NCBI GenBank assembly: GCA_021292105.1
Contig: CM037870.1
Span: 62,646,167-62,710,166, forward strand
DNA from: Anadara kagoshimensis
Taxonomy: Eukaryota; Mollusca; Bivalvia; Arcoida; Arcidae
Direction of reading: 5' to 3'
Length of the DNA: 64,000 bases
Shown here: positions 55,055 to 64,000 of the stretch, piece by piece
How positions within the stretch are numbered: the stretch's first letter is position 1
Layout: every line of letters starts with the position of its first letter
Translations under genes and position numbers: made by a program
Notes under the pieces: generated by a model
The model's database searches: none
What the model was told of the DNA's origin: nothing
The model's input: only the letters and a program-made list of their open reading frames with translations

Positions 55055-55242
55055 GAGTACAGACGTGCCGAAAGTTTAACACTGACCGAACGAAAAATAG
55101 TCGAAGCTTGGCTGCCGAGAGCTAGTTGCCTAAAATAGCTGCTTAGACATAGATAACAGCTGCCGAGATACAGCTAACGAGGGTCCGTATTTTAAGACCA
55201 ATTCGTGGGCTTAGTGTTAAACTTTGGACGAGTCTGCACTGT
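55055..55242. mobile_element. MITE family M, copy 5
   Basis: GAGTACAGACGTGCCGAAAG at the left, TAAACTTTGGACGAGTCTGC at the right; interior TAACAGCTGCCGAGATACAG. Confidence 0.75.
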
Positions 55243-55315
55243 AAATGTACAATCGGTGCATTTTATTACGAACAGAAGTGGATTCCTTATATCTTACCTT
55301 TACTCAAACACTTGA

Positions 55316-55534
55316 GTGTACCGCACAGGCCTGTCAAAAGTTAAACATCAAACTAAAGAATTGGTACCAAAATCAGCAGTTCCATGATGCCGGCCCCTCA
55401 TTGACTCAACAGGTTTTCGATAGTTGCTATCATTCTCTTTGTTCGAGCTATTCGGCCACTAGCTATCCACGTCTTGGCTACTCGACAGCCGAGATTCGAC
55501 TTCATCTTGTAACTGTCGACAGGTCTGTACCGTA
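55316..55534. mobile_element. MITE family M, copy 6
   Basis: Left GCACAGGCCTGTCAAAAGTT, right GTAACTGTCGACAGGTCTGT. Lies only 73 bp from copy 5. Confidence 0.72.
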
Positions 55535-55724
55535 ATATACTTGAATCTTTAAACAACACGATTTCGACAAGTGTCTATCGAAGAGAGTGTATTGGCTCTT
55601 ATGGCAAATGAAAATTTTATCTTTCAATTTTACATATAACTCTAAAGCACTTATCTATTTTTTGATTTAAAATAATCGCCAATTTCCAAAATTTGCAAAT
55701 AAGATAATAATCAGGTAATTTTGT

Positions 55725-55870
55725 TGTTGTTGCTGGCGGGTGTATCTAGCTTAACAAAAGGTTCTTGCCCACCCAGTCTCACTTCCCTGGTGGTGTGTTT
55801 CACTTAATTTGTCAGTTTTCAAAGTTTCAAGTTTGATTTTGGACTGTGGTTTAGTTATGGTTAGGTATAT
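55725..55870 (+). repeat. Dispersed repeat R1, partial
   Basis: GCTGGCGGGTGTATCTAGCT, CTCACTTCCCTGGTGGTGTG and GGACTGTGGTTTAG. Confidence 0.55.
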
Positions 55871-56046
55871 TTGAGTTTATTTATTTATTCATTCATTTCA
55901 AATACATCCATGTGGTCGTTATGTGCCATTTTAATATTTTAGAAAAGTCATTTCACGAAATAAAACTTATTATAAGTTCGTCATTTGGTGCTATCTTTAA
56001 CTTGATTTAGTAATATCACTTAAAGATTCATTAGTGCTTTAGTGGC

Positions 56047-56440
56047 GTATACAGTTCAGAAAGTTTAACACTGAACCGCTAACGGAATCAAAAACAAACA
56101 TATTATACCCATGTCCGAATCACAATCCGGAAGCAAAGTAAAAACTTTGAAACAGACAAGCCATAGGATAAACACGTGAACTTTTTGATGATCAGGGAAA
56201 TGAGGCCGGGTGCTCGGGAAGTGTAAGCACCTCCTGTTAGCTAGCTACACCCGCCATGTGTGTTATCAAAATTGAGTGAACGGAACATGGAAATATGGGA
56301 CGTCAAATATATTTAGGGCAATCCTGGAAAGAAGTCGAAGATATCAGCTGTCAAGATATATAGCTTACGAGGGTCGGAGACGATCGCGAACTGTCAGTTG
56401 TCGATTTAGCACTTATTCGTTAGCTTAGTGTTAAACTTGA
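56047..56440. mobile_element. MITE family M, copy 7, split by R1
   Basis: Left part TACAGTTCAGAAAGTTTAAC and right part AGCTGTCAAGATATATAGCT...TTCGTTAGCTTAGTGTTAAA are separated by an R1 copy (56090-56335), so R1 inserted after the MITE. Confidence 0.65.
56090..56335 (-). repeat. Dispersed repeat R1 nested in a family M MITE
   Basis: From ATCAAAAACAAACATATTAT to ATATTTAGGGCAATCCTGG; full left and central R1 blocks. Gives one approximate insertion boundary for R1. Confidence 0.72.
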
Positions 56441-56875
56441 GTATATGCGGTCAATAAATATATTTTCTCCCTTTCTGAAAAACATGCACCAACTTCCGAA
56501 ATCTAGAGGGAAACGTATAATGTCATTGACAAAAGACAGAAGTGACACTTATGTTCCTTACAAGATGTGTTTAAATAGGAAAGACAGGAAACGACGCCGT
56601 TAATTATTGTGCATACTGGTGATGTATAATTACATAAGACAGACAACAGATGTTAGACAAATAAATATCAACTTAGTTTTTAAATGTGACTGAATATTTT
56701 TCATTGTTGCTTCTTTTTATATCCTCTTGGCTTTATTTTCTAAGTCTATATTTGAACTTGAAGCGTGTAGTAAAATCCGAGGAGTTTTTAATTGTTTTAG
56801 CTCCTATGAAAGAAAAATTCTTTAAAACTTAAAAAAATGTGATGATAAGCGAAGTGGCAAAGCTATGAGTGGATG

Positions 56876-56877
56876 AA

Positions 56878-56916
<39 letters not shown>

Positions 56917-56917
56917 A
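56876..56917 (+). repeat. (AAAT)n microsatellite
   Basis: About ten AAAT units. Confidence 0.95.
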
Positions 56918-57120
56918 CCAAACCAGTTTTAATGAGATACGTCTACACCAAACTTCCACATACATAAATTTCTCTAAACACCTTACCCATCTGCTTTTTC
57001 AAAATAATATTTAATTTCATCCATCAACAATTTTAATGGGGGCATGTCACTTAACCCTCTCTTACTAACACCTTTTCTATGCGCACCTCCAACGCACGCA
57101 TCACATGCGATCAAGATATA

Positions 57121-57322
57121 CAGTATAGACATGTCCAAAGTTTAACACTGGGATAACCAATATAAGTCGAAGCTTGGCTGTCCAGTGGCCGAAATATTGC
57201 TAGCTAGTGGTCAATATATAACAGCTGTCCTAAAGTTCTACGATAACGAGAGATCCAAATACTCTACCAATTCGGTACCAATTCGTTAGCTTAGTGTTAA
57301 ACTTTCGACAGGTATGTGCTGT
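57121..57322. mobile_element. MITE family M, copy 8
   Basis: CAGTATAGACATGTCCAAAG at the left, TAAACTTTCGACAGGTATGT at the right; interior GGCCGAAATATTGCTAGCTA. Confidence 0.75.
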
Positions 57323-57505
57323 ATGTTCGACGGCGCGCGTGTTGAAGATTATTTAAGTGCTTCATTGTCAGATAGTTGGAATGTTTGATGCTGTTCTATC
57401 TATCTTACTTTCTTTCTCCAACTAATAGGTTACAGAGGGGGGCAATATCATATTTAACTGCCGGGGTAATATCATTTAAATGCATAGAAGTATGATAAAG
57501 ATTTA

Positions 57506-57506
<1 letters not shown>

Positions 57507-57536
<30 letters not shown>
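57507..57536 (+). repeat. Poly(A) tract, 30 bp
   Basis: Uninterrupted run of A; may be the tail of an old retroposon but no body was recognised upstream. Confidence 0.9.
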
Positions 57537-57537
<1 letters not shown>

Positions 57538-57984
57538 GGAATCAAATGATCAATTATAATTCTTTATCTTGATTGTTATCTTCCTCCTTTTAAGTTATTA
57601 TGTCATTATAACAATAATCAATGCAACATCAACTTTTGAATGTTTGATGTTGTTTTCTCTTAGTAAATTCTCCCTCGTTAGCCCCGCTCCAAATCAAGAT
57701 CTCTTTAGACACTTTAGTTTTCCTAATTTTGTTGCGCAAATTCCTGTTGTTCCGTCCTTGTTTTTGTTTCCACTTGGATTGTTTTAAATATTCATTTTAC
57801 TTCCGTGAACTGATATAGCTTAGATATGTGTGGCGGATTCTTTGTGTAGCTTCTCGTGGTGTTTGTTTTTTCCATATTAAGTTTTCGCAAAGCTATTTTA
57901 TTTTATTTTATAATTGGATACCATATATTTTCCAATACAGTGGTTACTATGGATTTTATCTTTCAATGATATTCGATCGTATCC

Positions 57985-58027
57985 ATGGCAACTGAAAAAA
58001 CAGACGCTATACAAATTGACAAAAAAG
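57985..58027 (+). CDS. Possible first coding exon of an unidentified gene
   Basis: ATG in good context (ATCCATGG) opens MATEKTDAIQIDKK, followed at once by a strong donor GTAAGA. The length (43 nt) and a charged start peptide fit a short first exon like those of transporters. No second exon was found before 64000, so it is unproven; a chance ATG plus donor is quite possible. Confidence 0.25.
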
Positions 58028-58670
58028 GTAAGAATGACCATGGAATTATTATTATAGTTAAATTATAAACGTTGATAACGTCCATTTCGCGTTTAAAATA
58101 CCATTGCATTTTTGCGACGTGCCAACAAACTTTGGACAAAAAAATCTAGATTCACTTGAACCAAAATCTTGTTTGTAATTTGGGGTTTGGTGATCGGGCG
58201 GTCTCAAGCGGACCTGTGGTTATAGATCACAACACTTCTTACCGTTTTAACATTTTTTTATATTCTGGAAAAGGGTTTAAAACTTCAACATGTGTTAGTG
58301 TCCTGACTACATCAAGAGCATGCACTACTTGGTTGTAGCTAGTCTAACCAATCCAATATATATGGTATGGTTTATTGAAAACAAATGCTATGGGAAGTCG
58401 ATTTGCCATTGAATTGCCTCCCAGACAAAGCCAATTAATTGATACACACACTTTGAAAAATTCATACAACCTGTTGAACATTTAAATACAGAAAGGCGTT
58501 AGAAATTCCAGAAACAACAACAAATTACTAAACGTTCATCTTTCTTGTAATAGGCAGATCTGTTAACAACGCTGATCTGCCTCACAGACAAAGCGATTTG
58601 GCAAACATGCCTTGACAAGTTCATACATTCTGTTGACTTTTTTGAATGCACAAATACATTTAAATCACTG

Positions 58671-58760
58671 CAACAACAACAACAACAACAACAACAACGA
58701 CAGAAACTACAACAACAACAACAACAACAACGACAGCAGCAGCAACAACAACAAGAACAC
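58671..58760 (+). repeat. (CAA)n microsatellite with CGACAG interruptions
   Basis: CAACAACAAC runs broken by GACAG and AGCAGC variants. Confidence 0.95.
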
Positions 58761-59029
58761 TGTAAGTTCGGTTTTCTTGTAATACGTTGGTTTGTTATAG
58801 ACCTTATACTACATCTCTGTCAAATGAAAGTATTGGACTCAACTTAAGTTGAACTGACAGAAACAGGAATCCATCAAATTGGGTGTATATATAATAAATC
58901 AATGCTGATGTCTCCCCCGGTTACATTCCGACATACCGATTGCTATATCTGACCAAAGAGTCTAATTATGAATCATAAGTATTTTGAGGGACTGGGGTAA
59001 CCAAGTTGTCTGAAGCCTCAGATTAGAAT

Positions 59030-59215
59030 ACTGATCACAGCGTCTCGAGCTACACCCACTCGGGCAGAGTGTTGAGAAAGTTTGTCAGGTCGATTGCCGA
59101 GGACAGATGGTTTTCTCATGGCATTCCTATTTATCCAACCATCCAAAAACTGACCACTTCGTTATAGGTGAAAGAATCTTGACTGGGGTGTAAAACTCCA
59201 TTACCCTTTCAAGTC
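59030..59215 (+). repeat. SINE core fragment
   Basis: GTGTTGAGAAAGTTTGTCAG, ATTGCCGAGGACAGATGGTT, then TATAGGTGAAAGAATCTTGA and TGGGGTGTAAAACTCC, the conserved tail of bivalve-type SINEs. The tRNA head is poorly preserved. Confidence 0.6.
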
Positions 59216-60530
59216 CATCTCCATTTGCACTTTGCAACGGGTAACGCGACCACCACCACTAACCTTTGTGCCTATTCTGGACAAAATTCGAAATATACTT
59301 TACTGTTTTTACAATATTTAATTCCTTTACATGGCAATGGTACATTTTCAAACACTGTTCCCCCTGTGAGATTAAGGTGGGCTGTTTTATCGTTTTGTTT
59401 CCCGACAATTGGTTGTTGGAACCCTCTCAACAAATTTAATATCTAAAGACGTTACGTCACTACTGCAGCAGCCACAATCGAGTGCATTCTAGAATTGATA
59501 AATAATAGGCTCTGTTCCAATCATAAAAACATTTCAATTCAATTATACATAGCTATTCAGACACTTCATAAAGATGTTCGATAACCCAACACTGCAGCTA
59601 AGCAAACGCAAATGGTATTAAAATTTAATCATAAAATACATTAAAAAAAATGGTGTATGACATAGGTAGATTTTATGACCTCATTAAATCATTATTCTGC
59701 GTGAAAAAAAAACATTTTTGCCCGGATTTAGCGCGCGTGAGGTCTTACATGATGTGGGAGGAAACTCGGAGATTGTGGTAAATTACGCAACTGGATAAGT
59801 TGCTAGTGGACAACTTGAACGGTGACCCCCAAAAACTGGTCAGTGGATATGTTGGCAAGTCAGTTCGGTAATGGTTAGAAGTTTATTTCTCATTGTCACG
59901 TGACAAATAGACACTTTGAAACTGGCGGGAACTACACTCTGTTGTCGCGTGCATTGTCACATGGTTTATTGGGAGGCTTGGGAAGTCTAACTTGTCAAGT
60001 CACGAGGGTAGATCACATTGCCATACGTATAATCCGAATATGTAGACTACTAGTACTGGCAGACAAAAGGTATTTTTTAAATGCTCTATGTATCAGTTTG
60101 GTGTGTAGGAGTTATCCCCCTTATGCCTTTATCAAAGTAATAATTGGAATATTGAATTACAGTTTTGTCTTAATCAAACATAAGATTAGAGTTTAGATAA
60201 AATTTGATTTGTGGTTAATATTAGGGACCTGACCTGCTTTTCGTAAATACATATTTGTATACAGGTGCCCTGATATATGAAAAAATATATGTAAATTATT
60301 TCAAATATGCAATAAATTGATCAATATCAAGATAATTAAAGCATAAACATAGATAATCAGCTGATTAATTAATCTTAGATCTTTATCAGGTATAAATTAG
60401 TATTTAATTACATGACCAGACCCCCTATGTACATAAACAGTGTATGTATACTGGCATGTATACCTCACAGCAGTGTCTACATGCAAGTAAACATTTATTA
60501 AAATTAGAAACTTCTGCATTGCTTCATTTA
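59216..60530. other. Non-coding stretch
   Basis: No gene recognised. Open frames at 59225-59446 and 59900-60196 have no identifiable domain. Confidence 0.4.
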
Positions 60531-60532
60531 AA

Positions 60533-60573
60533 TCTCTCTCTCTCTCTCTCTCTCTCCCTCTCTCTCTCTCTCT
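60533..60573 (+). repeat. (CT)n microsatellite
   Basis: About 20 CT units with one CC interruption. Confidence 0.95.
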
Positions 60574-60619
60574 GTATGATAGAAACAGGCAATTGTTATT
60601 TTAGTCACATGCCTATTGT

Positions 60620-60935
60620 GCACTCTGTGGCAAAGTGGTCTGAAGCATGTGCTAACTGATTACATTGCCTCTCACCATCTAGGTTCTACTTCTTATCAGG
60701 GCAGATCCTTCTGTGAGAAAGCCTGTCTGTTCACTTGCCGAAGGTTGGTGGTTTTCTTCATGCTCTCTGGTTTTCTCCACCATCCCAAAACTGACTACTT
60801 CAGTGTACTTTACTGGGAAGTAAAATCCCATTACTTCACTCCACTTGAATTCCATTCACAAAATCCTCAGATCACCAATAATGGTGATGTCTCAATATAA
60901 GTGAAATAATCTGTCTAGGATGTAAAACCACATCT
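60620..60935 (+). repeat. tRNA-derived SINE
   Basis: A-box-like TGTGGCAAAGTGGTCTGAAG and B-box-like TAGGTTCTACTTC with long-arm tRNA spacing. Then TGTGAGAAAGCCTGTCTGTT, CTTGCCGAAGGTTGGTGGTT, and TATAAGTGAAATAATCTG at the end. Confidence 0.65.
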
Positions 60936-61159
60936 CACTTATTCATGCACTAGATCAGCTATAGGTTTGAAACTGGGCATACAAAATCCACTGATTGAGG
61001 TTAAGGACAGCCAGAATGCTTTTACTTTTTTAACTTATATTACTGAGAAGCTACACAACATTTTGCAACTTATAATATCGTATGTATATAATATTAGTCA
61101 AAATTTCTCCAACATTAAAAGGTACCAGAGGTGGAAACTATATTTTGATACATCTTTAC

Positions 61160-61440
61160 ATTAGCTCAGTTGGTGGAGTGTTGACTTGGTATGTGGGAGG
61201 TCTGAGGTCAGAACCCAAACTTGAAAATAGGTAGTGTCTGTTCTTTCGCCAAACGCTCAGCATTCAGAAATGAAAGTCACAGGTCCCCTTAGATGAGACC
61301 TTTAAAACTGATGTCCCGTGACATGTTAAAGAACCCTTCACTCGCATTGCCCTAAGCACACTGTATTTCACCTATAACTGGTGACAACTTGATATAAGTG
61401 TAATATTTTTGACTGGAAATAAAATCCCATTCAAAAGTCT
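61160..61440 (+). repeat. tRNA-derived SINE, second type
   Basis: A box TTAGCTCAGTTGGTGGAGTG and B-box-like GAGGTCAGAACCC. Body has TTAGATGAGACCTTTAAAAC and GTGACATGTTAAAGAACCC. Tail has TTGATATAAGTGTAATATTT and TTGACTGGAAATAAAATCCC. Confidence 0.7.
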
Positions 61441-62980
61441 GACATACTAACCCACCAAATGACGACCCACCCACCAACCCATCCATCCATCTATGCATCA
61501 ATCGATTAATATTTAAATAGATCTGAAAATCTGTTTGATAAAACAGCTGAGAGTGTATCAGCAGACCTAAAATGGACCTTATCACTGATATATCATAAGC
61601 TTTCCTCTGTTTATGTATATATGTCATATTTAATAAGTAATGAAATTAGACCTCTCATATACACATGTACCGATGACATAAAATCCTAGATAAAGACTAT
61701 AGATATAGGTTAGAAAATAGCTTTACAAAATACAGGCAAACAACAATGATCTGTCTGCTTGACCTTTTGTTAGGAATATCCATATATGGTGATCGACCTT
61801 ATACATGGGTAGTGATAGGATTCACATTTTATAGATTTATAACAATGCATGTTTTCCATGCTGACACAAAATAAACACAGAACAATGTTTTCCTATACAT
61901 AAATATACTGGTCCATAATTAATATTTAAATAAAAAGGTCAAGCGGACAGTTCAATGTTGTTTGCCTATAACATCACATTTTGTTGTATCCTAGAAGAAT
62001 TGACTAATATAAAACAGACTATAATCGCAAAACTAAGAAGTCTTCCTGTATGTTATAAAGGACATATTACTTAAGTCTGAAGGTAGGAAGCTAGATTTAT
62101 ATATATATCACTACTATTATATGGTTCAGTCTGCCTGAATATTGATGTTACCCCCCAGTCATTGGACTTGAGGTAAATCCCTTAATCTAACCCCAAATTT
62201 TAAGGTCAGCGGCTTAGTGTTTACCTGCCCAGTTAAGACCCCCTCCCTCAGCGAAGATCGTTTAATATATAGATATATTCATGATACATAAATAGTGTGA
62301 AAGGAATCATTGCACTGGATATTAAAAAGCCAATATATACCTTAATGCATTACTGTAATTTAAGGTATTTTACCTGTTGATTAATTTTGGTGGATATAAG
62401 TAAAACATACTACCTGTCAAGAGTGTAATAGTGTTAATTAAGGTAAGAGAAAAGTTAATCTATTTACTTTATGATATATTTAGATGTCAGTCTACATTTG
62501 TTTATTTTTACATATACCGGTACATATTTATATATATATGTTTTCATGTTTATTTATTTTTCGCATGTGTTGCTAAATATGGCTATGTTGTTTTCCAAGA
62601 TGTATTATTAATAGATTATGTAGAACTTGTGTCTGGCTGGATTTTTTTCTACTGGTATTTACTTAGTGTTTATGCTTTCTGAAGTTTTTCTCAAATGTTT
62701 TACTGAAAAGAATTCCATTTTGGACTGACAAAGCTTGAACATGACAAAATCATTTCATTTGTAGTATTTTTGTGAAAAATAATTAGTCAAAAAATTGTAC
62801 ATAGAGTTCAAGGGTTGCGGTGGGGCGGGGGTTTTACAAAAGAAAGCCCTACCCTAGAACATTTATAAAAAAAAATATGTGCACTGACATAGTTATTAAA
62901 ATAGGGATTAAATATTGAACTATGCATACATTGACACAAATTTAATCTTTTTCTATAAGTTAAAATTTAAGTATATGACA
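61441..62980. other. Non-coding stretch
   Basis: A+T-rich, no gene or clear repeat recognised. Confidence 0.4.
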
Positions 62981-63520
62981 GTACAGTAAAACCTTGTTGT
63001 AATGACCCTTTATCAGCTTGCATATAGCCACATTTTAAATCCCAAAATTCATTTTTACTGATTTTTCTTTTTTTTTTGTAAATCACCCCCAATTTAATGC
63101 AAAACCCTTTAATGCTAAGATTTGAATGATGGTGATACAACCGTGATGAAAGTTTTACTATAGTAGAAAGTCTACAGGTAATTGTATGAATAGTAACACC
63201 TGTATATGAAGACCGCTCACTGGAACTAAGAAATATGGACTTTATAGACAGGTGGTCTTTATATATAGCAGTAATAAAAGCAAATAGATTTTTAAAATGG
63301 TCTTTATTGACAGGTTATCTCTATCTAGAGGTGGTCACTAGCAGTGTTACTGTATAGACAGGTGGTTTTATGTATAGGTGGTCACTACATCAGATTTACT
63401 TTATAGGCAGGTGGTTTCTATATAGAGGTGGTCGCCATAACAAGTTTTACTGTACAGACAAGTGGGCTTTATATAGAGGCGGCCGCTATAGCTGATTTTA
63501 CTGTATATGTATTTAATTGG
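62981..63520. repeat. Transposon-like end plus degenerate ~51-bp tandem units
   Basis: Starts with ACAGTAAAACCTTGTTGTAA, like a pogo/Tigger terminus. From 63180 four or five units repeat TAGACAGGTGG..TTTATATAGAGG and end TTTTACTGTA. The same motif occurs at 6194-6300. Confidence 0.6.
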
Positions 63521-63779
63521 GAAATATTCCAGAGTTTTAATTGTTAAACATGCTTTTTCCTGCCTTTAAGGTGTTAATTGTTAAACTTGCTTTTTCCTGC
63601 CTTCATTGTTAAATCTGTCCCTTTTGTATAATAAATCTGTGTTTGAACTTCCCTATAACAACTTGATATAATCAAACTGGCAATACACATCAATTACATT
63701 CATAATGTAGTTCCTGTGACTTCCGTTTTTCAAGTTTACTTTTGTAATTAACTTGGTCACTATTGCCAAGTGGAGTAGA

Positions 63780-64000
63780 ATGAAGTAATGGTGTTTTACT
63801 GGGTCACAGCTGTCATTAGGAGTGAAGTTATGGTGTTTTACTGGGTCACAGCTGTCATTAGGAGTGAAGTAATGGTGTTTTACTGGGTCACAGCTGTCAT
63901 TAGGAGTGAAGTAATGGTGTTTTACTGGGTCACAGCTATCATTAGGAGTGAAGTTATGGTGTTTTACTGGGTCACAGCTGTCATTAGGAGTGAAGTAATG
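63780..64000 (+). repeat. 42-bp tandem repeat, 5+ copies, continues past window
   Basis: Unit TGAAGTAATGGTGTTTTACT then GGGTCACAGCTGTCATTAGG AG. Starts fall at 63781, 63823, 63865, 63907, 63949 and 63991. Copies differ at one or two bases (GTAATGG/GTTATGG, CTGTC/CTATC). Confidence 0.95.

Noticed and set aside
1..64000. CRISPR arrays, operons, riboswitches or other prokaryotic features
   Set aside because: Spliced genes, SINEs and LINEs show eukaryotic nuclear DNA. The regular repeats present are head-to-tail satellites without spacers.

Overview
This is a stretch of an A+T-rich animal genome. It has spliced genes with large GT-AG introns, tRNA-derived SINEs with mollusc-like tails, a DIRS-type tyrosine-recombinase retrotransposon, a LINE, many MITE and foldback elements, and hammerhead-ribozyme repeats. 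Together these fit a marine invertebrate, most likely a bivalve mollusc. The species assignment is inference, because no rRNA or mitochondrial marker is present.

The only substantial host gene family is SLC6 (Na+/Cl- coupled neurotransmitter and amino-acid transporter), as a tandem array on the + strand. (1) A fragment of a left-hand copy survives as the 3' half of exon 12 (5281-5362). It was cut by a DIRS-like retrotransposon (1-5282, minus strand) that runs off the left edge. (2) A nearly complete 13-exon gene spans 16579-34731. Exons 2-13 all join in frame with good splice sites and give 12 membrane segments. Its first exon is one base short for the frame and reads RFSY where the family has RFPY. 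(3) A decayed copy spans 39560-43200 and keeps only exons 1, 9 (remnant), 12 and 13.

Layout: 1-5282 DIRS element with broken gag, RT/RNase H and recombinase reading frames. 5363-7744 intergenic with a foldback hairpin. 7745-14297 two tandem copies of a segment of roughly 3 kb, each later hit by different transposons. 14723-15380 a long-TIR element. 16579-34731 the SLC6 gene. Its 7-kb intron 1 holds a SINE, a 5'-truncated LINE and two large foldback palindromes. Introns 2, 5, 6, 7, 11 and 12 hold six or seven copies of a short repeat containing a type I hammerhead ribozyme. At least one copy (26992-27037, minus strand) has every core base intact. 34732-39559 non-coding with dispersed repeats. 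39560-43200 SLC6 pseudogene. 43201-64000 almost entirely non-coding: SINEs, eight copies of one MITE family (46.7-57.3 kb), a 38-bp minisatellite, degenerate satellites, microsatellites and a 42-bp tandem repeat running off the right edge. One possible short first coding exon lies at 57985-58027.

The most interesting material is the hammerhead-ribozyme family in the SLC6 introns, the DIRS insertion into an otherwise intact SLC6 exon, and the tandem duplication whose copies differ by datable insertions and by an inverted hairpin tip. All calls are by eye; no alignment or database search was run.
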